Assembly: GCA_037157565.1 (NCBI GenBank)
Contig: JAZHRO010000046.1
Coordinates: forward strand, 15,040,501-15,104,500
Source: Thalassia testudinum
Taxonomy: Eukaryota > Streptophyta > Magnoliopsida > Alismatales > Hydrocharitaceae
Direction: 5' to 3'
Length of the DNA stretch: 64,000 bases
The stretch's first letter is position 1, and every line of letters starts with the position of its first letter. This document shows positions 55,497 through 64,000 of the stretch, piece after piece. Both the position numbers and the translations under genes were made by a program. The notes beneath the pieces were generated by a model. The model was not told the DNA's origin. It searched no databases and saw nothing but the letters and a program-made list of their open reading frames with translations.

Positions 55497-57917
55497 ATGG
55501 ACCTGATGAACAGGGTGTTTAGACCGTACTTGGATCAGTTCGTGGTGGTTTTCATAGATGATGTGCTCATCTATTCTAGAGATCGAACGCAGCACGGACA
55601 GCACTTGCGGATGGTTCTGGACACTCTGAGACGACGCAGGCTGTACGCCAAATACAGCAAGTGCGAGTTCTGGTTGAGGGAGGTGACCTTCTTGGGTCAT
55701 GTGATATCTGGTGACGGCCTGGCGGTGGACCCTGCCAAGGTCGAGGCAGTGCTCAGGTGGGAGAGACCGCGTTCAGTCACTGAGATTCGCAGTTTCCTGG
55801 GACTGGCAAGTTACTACAGACGGTTCATCAGGGGATTTTCACAGATTGTGCGTCCTATGACACAGTTGACCCGGAAGGACGTGCCTTTCGCTTGGACAGA
55901 CGCCTGTGAGGCGTGTTTTCTGGAGCTGAAGGAGAGGTTGACCTCGGCTCCCGTGCTCACCATCCCTGATAGTAGTGGCGGGTTCGTTGTGTACACAGAC
56001 GCTTCCTTGCAGGGGTTAGGAGGTGTGCTCATGCAGAGGGGTCATGTTGTCGCTTACGCTTCGCGGCAACTGAAGCCCCACGAGCATACCTACCCTACCC
56101 ACGACCTAGAGTTGGCAGCTGTTGTCTTCGCGCTGAAGACCTGGAGGCACTACTTGTACGGTGAGACCTTCGAGATTTTTACAGATCACAAGAGCCTTAG
56201 ATATCTTTTTGACCAGAAGGAGCTCAACATGAGACAGAGACGTTGGTTGGAGCTCCTGAAGGACTACGATTGCAGCATCTCCTACCACCCGGGAAAGGCC
56301 AATGTGGTGGCTGACGCCTTGAGCCGTAAGGCGCCCGCACGCTTGGCCAGTCTACAGTTACAGAGTTGGAGCCTTTTGGAGGAGGTGGGCAGTTGGCGAC
56401 CTCTAGAGTTACGAGGAAACTGTGGGGCAGTGATGGTGACACGGCAGACCAGGCCAGAGCTGATAGACCGTATCATCACAGGACAGATGGCTGATCCGTA
56501 CTTGCAGTCTTTGCGCGACAGAGTACTATCAGGGGACCCAGGGGATTTCTCTTTCACAGACCAGGTGTTACGTTTGAGGGGACGGTTGTGCGTTCCCAGA
56601 GACGAGGAGCTGTTGAGAGAGCTCCTGACTGAGGCACACGGTTCCAGATTCACCATACATCCCGGAAACACGAAAATGTACCATGACTTGAGGCGCGAGT
56701 TTTGGTGGAGAGGGATGAAGCGGGATGTGGGTGAGTTCGTGCAGCAGTGCTTAGTGTGCCAGCAGGTGAAAGCCGAGCATCAGAGGCCTGCAGGGCCGCT
56801 TCAGCCGCTTCCAGTGTCAGAGTGGAAGTGGGAGAGCATCACCATGGACTTGGTGGTGGGCTTACCTGTTACCCAGCGGGGACACAACACAGTCTGGGTA
56901 ATAGTGGATAGATTGACGAAGACGGCGCGATTCTTGCCGATCCGAGTCACTTTGGGACCAGCACAGTTGGTAGAGAGGTATATCCGTGATGTGGTGCGAC
57001 TACACGGAGTTCCGCGGGAGATCGTATCCGACCGGGATACCCGCTTTACGTCCCAATTTTGGGCTGAGTTTCAGCAGGCCTTGGGGACGAGTTTGAGGTT
57101 TAGCACGGCTTACCACCCCCAGACAGACGGACAGTCTGAGCGCACGATACAGACACTTGAGGACCTGTTGCGTGCCTGTGTACTGGAATGGAGGGGCTCT
57201 TGGGAGGAGCACCTGCCCCTGGCGGAGTTTGCATACAACAACAGTTACCACTCGAGCATCGGCATGGCTCCCTACGAGGCTTTGTACGGACGGAGGTGTA
57301 CGGCACCCTTGAGTTGGGTTGAGGTGGGGACCAAGTGGGAGGTTGGCCCCAGGTTGATCCGGCAGAGTCAGGAGGTAGTTGAGCAGATCCACAGACGACT
57401 CCGCACTGTCAGGAGCAGACAGAAAAGCTACGCGGATCGCAAACGCAGAGAGGTGCAGTTCGAGGTTGGGGACCACGTCTTCCTTCGTGTTTCGCCCATG
57501 AAGGGCTTACAGCGGTTTGGGGTGAGAGGGAAGCTCGCGCCAAGGTTCGTGGGGCCCTTTGAGGTCCTGGAGCGGGTTGGACCCGTTGCTTACAGACTTG
57601 CCCTTCCCCCGCAGCTTTCTGGTGTGCACGACGTGTTCCACGTGTCCAACCTCAGGAAGTACGTAGCCGATCCCAGCCACGTACTGAGTCATGAGAGCGT
57701 CGAGGTGAGCGACGACCTGACCTACCCCGAGCGGCCAGTGCAGATCCTAGATCGAGCCATCCGCAGTTTGAGACGAAAGCAAGTACCCCTGGTAAAGGTT
57801 TTGTGGAGGAGCCAGCGGTACGAGGAGGCTACCTGGGAGCCTGAGGCGGCAATGCGGGAGCGGTACCCAGAGCTTTTCACGGGTACGTCTTTTCGGACCG
57901 GGTTCGATCCTCTTTGA
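55497..57917 (+). CDS. RT C-terminus, RNase H, integrase and chromodomain of element T (806-codon open frame)
   Basis: Uninterrupted from 55497 to TGA at 57915. FIDD, the RT catalytic pair, is at 55551-55562. RNase H has [15 protein letters not shown] (about 55986) and [11 protein letters not shown] (about 56178-56212). The integrase zinc-binding region lies at 56638-56770 ([11 protein letters not shown] ... CLVCQQVK). Catalytic residues are Asp 56847-56849 (MDLVVGLP), Asp 57030-57032 (VSDRDTRF) and Glu 57138-57140 (QSERT). [10 protein letters not shown] (about 57634) leads to a chromodomain at about 57723-57880 with [19 protein letters not shown] and [11 protein letters not shown]. Chromodomains of this type are thought to steer integration to marked chromatin. 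ATG 55497 is not a true start: this is the downstream part of the polyprotein after the frameshift. Confidence 0.95.
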   Translation: MDLMNRVFRPYLDQFVVVFIDDVLIYSRDRTQHGQHLRMVLDTLRRRRLYAKYSKCEFWLREVTFLGHVISGDGLAVDPAKVEAVLRWERPRSVTEIRSFLGLASYYRRFIRGFSQIVRPMTQLTRKDVPFAWTDACEACFLELKERLTSAPVLTIPDSSGGFVVYTDASLQGLGGVLMQRGHVVAYASRQLKPHEHTYPTHDLELAAVVFALKTWRHYLYGETFEIFTDHKSLRYLFDQKELNMRQRRWLELLKDYDCSISYHPGKANVVADALSRKAPARLASLQLQSWSLLEEVGSWRPLELRGNCGAVMVTRQTRPELIDRIITGQMADPYLQSLRDRVLSGDPGDFSFTDQVLRLRGRLCVPRDEELLRELLTEAHGSRFTIHPGNTKMYHDLRREFWWRGMKRDVGEFVQQCLVCQQVKAEHQRPAGPLQPLPVSEWKWESITMDLVVGLPVTQRGHNTVWVIVDRLTKTARFLPIRVTLGPAQLVERYIRDVVRLHGVPREIVSDRDTRFTSQFWAEFQQALGTSLRFSTAYHPQTDGQSERTIQTLEDLLRACVLEWRGSWEEHLPLAEFAYNNSYHSSIGMAPYEALYGRRCTAPLSWVEVGTKWEVGPRLIRQSQEVVEQIHRRLRTVRSRQKSYADRKRREVQFEVGDHVFLRVSPMKGLQRFGVRGKLAPRFVGPFEVLERVGPVAYRLALPPQLSGVHDVFHVSNLRKYVADPSHVLSHESVEVSDDLTYPERPVQILDRAIRSLRRKQVPLVKVLWRSQRYEEATWEPEAAMRERYPELFTGTSFRTGFDPL

Positions 57918-58002
57918 GTTTGTTATGGTTATTTGGATGACTTTTCCCGGACCCTAGTTGGCGCAAGTTTCGGGGACGAAACTTCCTTTGAGTTTGCTAT
58001 AT
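57918..58002 (+). other. Region before the 3' LTR of T, PPT not clear
   Basis: The only purine-rich run is CGGGGACGAAA (57970-57980), which ends over 20 nt before the LTR start at 58003. The A/G-rich tract expected right against the LTR is absent: the adjacent bases are CCTTTGAGTTTGCTATAT. TTTCGGGGACGAAACTTCC is the usual pre-PPT phrase of the lineage. Confidence 0.6.
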
Positions 58003-60701
58003 TGTTACGAACGCGTGCCCCGGACGTATTTTAAGACGTCTGGGAGTTGGCCCAGACGTCTGACCAGACGTCTGGGATCACATCCAGATGTCTTGCCAGA
58101 TGTCTGGGATGGTTTACAGACGTCTGAAAAATCGTTATCGTCCACACCCGCGAGTCATCTGTCGCCTGCGCGCGCAGACCGCATATTCGTTATTCCCTCT
58201 TTTTCTTCTGCGGCTGCAGACGCCTGCCGCACCTTCTCTCTCTCCTTTCCACGCGGCCTTAAAAGGGCCACGCCTCCCCTCCCGTCTCCACCGTCTCCTT
58301 CTTCTTCTCCTTCCTGTGCACGAGAGCGAGCGAGCGCGAGGGCTACAGCGGCGGCCGCAGTGAGCGCGGAGGAGGCGCGGCATGCGAGGGCGGAGCTCTG
58401 TCGTGAGGGCGAGCTCGCCGGAGCGGCTTGGCCGGCCGGCGGAGGGCGTAGGGGGTGCGGAACGACGTGGAGAGGGACCTGCTGCAGTTTGAGCAGCAGG
58501 AGCGCAAGGTGCGACGCGGCCGGCGTCGCGAGCAGAGTCCGGGTCGCGCCCTGATTCTGGAAAAATTTCCAGAATCAGACGTCTGGGTTGATAGGCAGAC
58601 GGCGAGGACGACGTCTGGTAGCTCATACCGACGTTTGAAAGGTGTGTTTTCCGCTTTCTTCTTCCTTCCTGTCGACCGACCGTACTAAGGGAGGGAGTTG
58701 GCTGTGCGCAGGTTCGCTGATTCGCCATCCTTTGCGAATTAGACGTCTGGAAGTTGTACCAGACGGCGGGAGTGACCTCCAGACGTCCGGGGTGACCATC
58801 GGACGTCTGGGAGCTAGGACAGACGTCCCCGCAGACTTCTGGATGTCTGGGAAACCACACTGAACAGGTAATTCTCTGATCCACTGTTTAAGACGTCTGG
58901 AAGAAGTTCCAGACGTCTGATTTTGCACAGTGTCGTCTTTTTCGACCCGTTTAGGGCCCGTTCGGGCTCCGTTTTCCACGATTCGAGTTGCGTTCTTTTC
59001 AGAATTAATTCCTCTACCCGTCTACAGTAGCTATACACTATTTTGAGACACTCCTTGTGTTTGATCCTTGTGATAGGACCTCGTTCAGTTACAGTCTTGG
59101 GAGTCGCGGAGGCGCGCGGGATTCCCGATCACGCCCCCATTACTCCCGTTGTACCTGGTAGAGTGGCTTAAGTTTATTTTTAAAATCTGTTAAAGTATGG
59201 AACCACAACTAGAATCTAGGACATTGCATGAATCCTAGGAATGAGAAATGTATGGAATGATAGCTCCTAGGTGATGCATGAATCCTAGGGCTGGAAAACT
59301 AGTTGTATGCTAGATCCTAGGGTGTGGCATGAATCTTAGGATGGAAAAAAACTAGTGGAATGTATAATACTGCAGTCTTGGAAAAATGGAAAGGAATATA
59401 AAGCTGCCTGTAAATTGAATTAACAGCTGCCTGTTATGAATAAAGAAACATGATTGAGATCATGGATTGTGAGAACGTGAAACTGGAAGGTGAAACATAT
59501 GATGTTCTGAGATAAAGAGCTGGAACCCTACGGGGAATTAGGAGTGGAACTCCTGGAAAGAAAAAGGAATGGAACTGAGATGTAGTTTGTACTGTCTCTT
59601 GGGTACGCAGTACCAAGGGAAGTACCTGTACCTGTTTAGTGCAGAGTGGGGCCAACCGCCCCAGGGACCCGGGGTTAGGATTGGCCGCTCTGTACCGACT
59701 TGTTGGCCCTCGTGTACGTAGTACCGAGGAGAGCTACTAGTGTTAGGAGAGTACTAGCTACCCCACGGGCCCCGGGGTTCTGCTAGCCTCCTTCACCGAC
59801 TTGTTAGGCCCACTAGGGCAAACCAGGGTAGTCAGGCGAGGGTGCGCGGACTGTGGAGGGGCAAGGCCCCGGTTTGGTTACTGTGGAGGGGTTGGACCCC
59901 TGTTGCTGAGAGGGCTCTGCCCTGGTTCCGTGCTGTGCTTTGGGCGCACCCGTTAACTGAAACGACTGACCGCGTGCCAATGCGGGCTAGCTACCTGTGC
60001 GTTTATCGTGCGTGCCGTAGTCACCGTTACGTCTGTCAGTGACCTTGGGGTGGTTGACTGAGGGTAGGATCACCGTGGGGGACTCTCCCGGCCAGGAGAG
60101 CACCAGGTGCTACTTCTACTTTTGGAAAAGACTGCAATCAAGATCGTTCCCACGAGGACATTCGAGATCAAGTAAAGGATCTGAGAAATAAATGAAATAG
60201 TGAGAAAAATTGAAAGATGTGAATAAAGGAAGTAATAGAACATAACAGCTACTGTACACTCTACTGTTGCCTTTAGTTAGTTTGCCACTCTACTCAGCGT
60301 TTTGCTGACGTGTTACACTCGTTACCTTTTTCAAGACCAGGTGTTGAGCAGCCAGGGTCGGCGGCTGCAGAGGACGCTGGGCCGAGTAGGGTCCAGTAGA
60401 GTTACCACAGTCTTTTGTACCTCTTTTGTTTCTGTTCTAGTGAGTAGTTTTTGTTTCCGCTGTACCTTCTTTACCTGCAGTTCTTGTTATATGATAAATG
60501 TTGTTCTACTGTTGTGGTGGTACCTACTGTAGTAGTTTCTTTCCTTACTGCTGTACTTTCTTACTGTTAGTTATATTCATGCTGAATGTGGTTTATTTTA
60601 CTGTCTTTTGGTTACTTCCTCGTTGGACGACTAGGTCTTGGGATTAGTCGAGTCGGTCCGGTTCTCGTGTCTCGTAGGGACTCGGGAACCGGGTCGTTAC
60701 A
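58003..60701 (+). repeat. 3' LTR of element T
   Basis: Same length as the 5' LTR, about 98.6% identical by hand count. Many differences are CG to TG or CA. The E gag resumes directly after it. Confidence 0.95.
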
Positions 60702-61500
60702 CATAGCCTTTGAGCTCTTCGAAGCAATGGCAAAAAATTCTATTAATAATGCTTCAATAAGTGTGTTTAATAAAAAGTCCTCACATTACCATTCACACAT
60801 GGGGGTACACGAAGCCCAATCTAGTACATGAACTTAGAGATTGTAGCTAGTCAGCTAGATAAGGTGAACTTAATCGAGAATAAAGTGGATGAAGTATGGA
60901 AATTCCTATATAAACCTTCATCTTCTTCTCAATCACCTACACCTCACACTTGTTCCCAGTTTCCCACAGGGAGGGAAACTGTGAACAACCTTTCTGTGAC
61001 ACAACCACCTCTACCTGATTATTCATTTCCATATCCTTCACCAAACGAAGGAACCTTTGTTCCTCCTTACACTGAATTCCTTGCACCTCCTAGAGCTTCG
61101 GAGGAGCTCCACGCCATTCACAAACCTTTAACCATGGATGGCGTAATCATCTAAATTTTTCAAGGTCAGGAAATTTACAAAGACCCAATTTCCAACAACT
61201 TTCTATACCACCACTTCACAACCCGAACCAAGCACCACCTCCACCACAACACGGGTATCCACCACGTGCCTACCAGCAACCCCAACCCAGGCCCGTCTAG
61301 TACTCTTGACATGGGCCTACACGAGATGATCAGTTGGGGAATATCATGAAAGCTCCTGCTGACATGTAGCAACAAAATATTGCGATGCAGTAGAGATAGG
61401 ACGCAACATTAGCTGAGAGGAGAGCCCAACTAGAACACTTAGCTGCACCTTGACAAGCACATACATTACCATCTCAAGTAGAACCCAACCCTAAGGATAT
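60702..61500 (+). pseudogene. Broken gag of element E, 3' part
   Basis: The frame left open at 50309 (GNFLLWDEDI) continues as AFELFEAMAKNSINNAS at 60709 onward, then MGVHEAQSST, a TGA at 60829, and LEIVASQLDKVNLIENKVDEVW, as expected for Athila-type gag after the capsid. A Pro/Ser-rich region to 61154 follows, then many stops. No protease, RT or integrase follows before the PPT. Confidence 0.8.
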
Positions 61501-62295
61501 ACCTACCTAGAGGTATGTTCAACCTAATCCTCCCCAAGGCCAAGCATATGTCATTTCACAAGCCTTACACAATCCTGAGCCTTCCACACCTTACTCAGAT
61601 CAGCAACCACCTCTTCTCCCCAAATCGAATTCATCTTCTTCATCTTGATCTACATTCATTGATTGAAGAGGTAGAAGCTATTGATTTTCTAGATAATATG
61701 TTTCTCTACTTGGACCTTGAGCCAAGTAATTCTAAGTTGACTCTATTCTGTATACTTGGACCTTGAGCCAAGTTTCTCTGATTTGATACCCACTACTCAC
61801 TTAGGCCTTGTACCAAGTATCTAATTTTGATTCACATTGACTATGGAGCTATTCTTCACCTTTGAGATTGACAAACTCTCATCCTTACACTTTATGATCT
61901 GTATCTCTCATTGAGCTTCATTTAACTTGTCAATTCTCTACCCATCATTTTGGCTCCTACATTGTTGACACCTTCTACTGGGTTTACGCCTAGCTAAAGG
62001 CATAAAAGCTAGCAAGCCTATCTTTGTATATAGTTGTTTTCACCTTTCTTATTTTCTGTTTCTTCCTTAGGTGTCTATCTTTGCATTTTTAGCATGCATT
62101 CATAGTCACACTTGTCATGTATTTCACTACTTTACCCAACTTTCCACTCTGATCTTGTATCAGACTTGACATCGTCTACACAGAAATTTTTATCTTCTCA
62201 TTCCAACTTCCTTTCATCACCCAATCTATGTTAGTGAAAAGCATATCATGCATTTGCATCCACCCTATTCATACAATGAGGACAACGTATCATTT
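61501..62295 (+). other. 3' interior of element E without recognisable pol
   Basis: Degenerate. Short open stretches (61515-61766) contain LIEEVEAIDFLDNMFLYLDL. Three copies of an ACTTGG...CCAAGT palindrome lie at 61708-61818. A weak stop-proximal motif (GCCTAGCTAAAGGCATAAAA) occurs near 61989. Confidence 0.45.
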
Positions 62296-62311
62296 AAGCA
62301 TGGGGGGAAGT
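62295..62311 (+). promoter_or_regulatory. Internal polypurine tract of E
   Basis: TTAAGCATGGGGGGAAG, preceded by CAATGAGGACAACG: the same phrase as the internal PPTs of A-D. No LTR-adjacent PPT of E is seen before 62979. Confidence 0.65.
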
Positions 62312-62978
62312 GAATAGTGAAATCATTTTCTTAAATGCAATTATAGACACACCTGTAGTGTGTTGTATAGTATTATTAAAAATACAAAAAAAATAGAAAA
62401 ATTTTTAAAAATAAAAAAAATGTCAAAACTAAAATACCAAAAATACAATAAGGGACCTACAGAACTTATTGTTGAGGTAGAACTCCAAAAATGGAAATTC
62501 AAGAGAGAGGAAAAGTTATGAAAAGAATTATATAAGTGTTTAATTATGATCCTATAACTAAAAACAAAAATAGAATAAGTATGTATGGACATTCAACCTT
62601 TGCTGGTTAGACTTTTCGGGCCACTATAGCTTAATTCACTCAGGTTTTGGCTTAATGCACTCTAAGCTTTGACCAAATAGATCAGGATCTCTCCTAACAT
62701 AGGACATATTCTTGTACCTAAATCACCAGTATAGGATTCACTAGTTTGCTTTGGCTTAGGAGTCTAAGAAACTTTGGTTTACACTACACAGTGTCGGGAA
62801 AGACCTTGTGAACTTAAAATCCAACCCTAGTGTTCATTAGGGAAGGTAGAGTCCTTACTTGTGCATGTAGGTAGACTCTTTATCCTAGCCTTTAGTCTTG
62901 TGTTTAGGAGAAGCTCTTTCCACCAAAGTACTTACCCACCAAATAAGTGTGCTCTACCAAGGAAAGTTGTCGGAGACA
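62312..62978 (+). other. 3' non-coding interior of E, no features
   Basis: An A-rich run (62375-62460) then mixed sequence. No ORF of note; the inter-PPT block of A/B/C is not evident. Confidence 0.45.
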
Positions 62979-63149
62979 TGTTGGAACCTTGTTCCACATC
63001 TTATTTTGGTGTTAACAAAATTATTGTATATTAATGTTTGCAATTGAGTGATCTCAAATGTAGGTAAATATCAAGGCAAACAGAGAATTATAACAAGAAC
63101 GCATGATGGCAAGGAGGCATGATGATGAGGAAAGATGTCAAGGAGGAGG
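62979..63149 (+). mobile_element. SIRE-like Ty1/copia LTR, first 171 bp
   Basis: Starts TGTTGGAACCTTGTTCCACA and continues TATTTTGGTGTTAACAAAAT, matching the layout of the LTR start at 7776 (terminal hairpin, then TTTTGATGATAACAAA). It breaks off at 63149 where an A-like LTR begins. Confidence 0.65.
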
Positions 63150-64000
63150 TGATGAGAGCCACATCATGAGCCATAACTATCTCATTTTGACCCAATAAAG
63201 AGGATAAAAGCTCCTACATAACCTAGAAGAAGGCCTAAATGAAGGAATAAGTGCTCTGAGAAGAAAACATGAATTAAAGGTTAAAACTGTAATTTTACCA
63301 TTGCAGTACATAAATGGGATTTCTCAGAAGCAAAACATAGGTCAAATGGTCTAAATAAGATAAAAAGTAGGTTGAGTCAATCAGAAATGGGTTCATGTGC
63401 AATTTAAGAATTAGATGACATTTGGTAACCCTAAAACCGACCTGCTTAAATCAACAAGGTTCCTGTCAGGATAAAAATAAAGTAAACCCTCTAAAAATCA
63501 TGGAAAAATATCCTCTAGGGTTTAGAACACTTAATTTGGCCTTTGGAATATAGTTTGACCTAGAATAGGGTCCTAGCTCATTAATTGACCTAATTTAGAT
63601 TTTTATGCAAAATGTCCAGTCAAACAAGGTCAAACCTAAAATCCAACTTCACCATTGGATTCCTTAGGTCAAAATTAGATTTATACCAAAATTTGGACCT
63701 AAGGGGAGGTCATCTTGACCTACTTTGCAATTTAGTACACCCAAATCATAATTTGGCCCCTATCTTTTGAAAATCATTGCAGAGAGCCCCCTAATTTCCT
63801 CGCCACCTTTGGAATCAAGTCCTGCCGCCATGGTTAGGGCAGAATCGACCTCCGGCGAGGTTTAGAGAGGGACTACTCTCTGATTCCTCAGAGATCCCCT
63901 CCCAGAAATGGAAGGGAGATTCTCTGAGGAATTCCCTTCCATCTAAGGCCAATCACGATCTCTGGTGTGAACCCAATCTCTCGTGCGAATGCACGAGGGA
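63150..64000 (+). repeat. A-like Athila-type LTR, 5' part (runs off the right edge)
   Basis: Starts TGATGAGAGCCACATCATGA and is alignable with LTR A through ACTCCTACAT-, GGTCAAA- and CCTCTAGGGTTTAGAAC-like landmarks for about 650 bp, then into GC-rich CTCCGGCGAGG sequence. It is a diverged relative of A. The bases before it (AAGGAGGAGG) are purine-rich, so it may be a 3' LTR with a PPT or a new 5' LTR. Confidence 0.8.

Larger units (their letters stand above)
50310..60701 (+). mobile_element. Element T: Tekay/Del-type chromovirus (Ty3/gypsy), recent
   Basis: 10,392 bp: LTRs of 2699 bp (50310-53008 and 58003-60701), iMet-type PBS, and gag-protease-RT-RNase H-integrase-chromodomain in one polyprotein order. 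Flanks are CATAT on the left and CATAG on the right, a 5-bp duplication with one mismatch; the E gag frame indicates CATAG was original. I counted about 37 LTR differences (about 1.4%), many at CG sites. Three TAG stops and one frameshift mean this copy cannot make the whole polyprotein. Confidence 0.95.

Overview
The window reads as plant nuclear DNA from a large, repeat-rich genome. I found no host protein gene, rRNA or tRNA. Almost everything assignable is LTR retrotransposon: Ty3/gypsy elements of two kinds (Athila-type, with a tRNA-Asp-like primer-binding site, and chromodomain Tekay/Del-type, with a tRNA-iMet site) and a few Ty1/copia (SIRE-like) pieces. The sequence does not name a species. 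Element letters below are my own labels.

Left half (1-30846): an old minus-strand element F has LTRs of about 4.4 kb around only about 1.1 kb of interior holding a broken gag. Its 3' LTR is cut at 2555 by an Athila-type LTR (C', 301-2555, minus). Its 5' LTR (4476-30846) was opened twice: by a SIRE-like solo LTR (7776-9438, target duplication GTAAT) and by element B (9555-29883, duplication CATAA). B carries broken gag and protease but no reverse transcriptase or integrase, and is itself opened by element A (13814-23852, duplication CCTAA). A is very young: its two 2766-bp LTRs differ at about 6 positions by my count. It has a perfect primer-binding site and one intact 621-codon ORF that resembles neither gag nor pol.

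Middle (30847-48091): a C/A-rich low-complexity tract; a decayed Ty1/copia gag-protease fragment (32391-33640); an LTR end plus PBS (G, ending 34985); an Athila-type integrase remnant (36298-37304) leading into LTR C (38691-40955); element D with a decayed acidic ORF and its 3' LTR (40956-45363); then AT-rich sequence ending as the probable 5' LTR of element E (PBS at 48079).

Right (48092-64000): the E gag is interrupted at 50310 by T, a 10.4-kb chromovirus with 2699-bp LTRs at 50310-53008 and 58003-60701 and a nearly complete gag-pol with chromodomain. It is disabled by three TAG codons and one frameshift. The E gag resumes at 60702, followed by a SIRE-like LTR start (62979) and an A-like LTR (63150) that leaves the window.

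The most interesting theme is a set of Athila-type elements lacking most or all of pol yet sharing non-coding modules: a primer-site hairpin, a leader block of about 350 nt shared by A and B, a GGGAGGC-type motif near the end of the last ORF, two polypurine tracts about 1.2-1.4 kb apart, and a repeat-built block between those tracts. My inference is that these are the cis signals by which A is copied in trans by a related autonomous element not present here.
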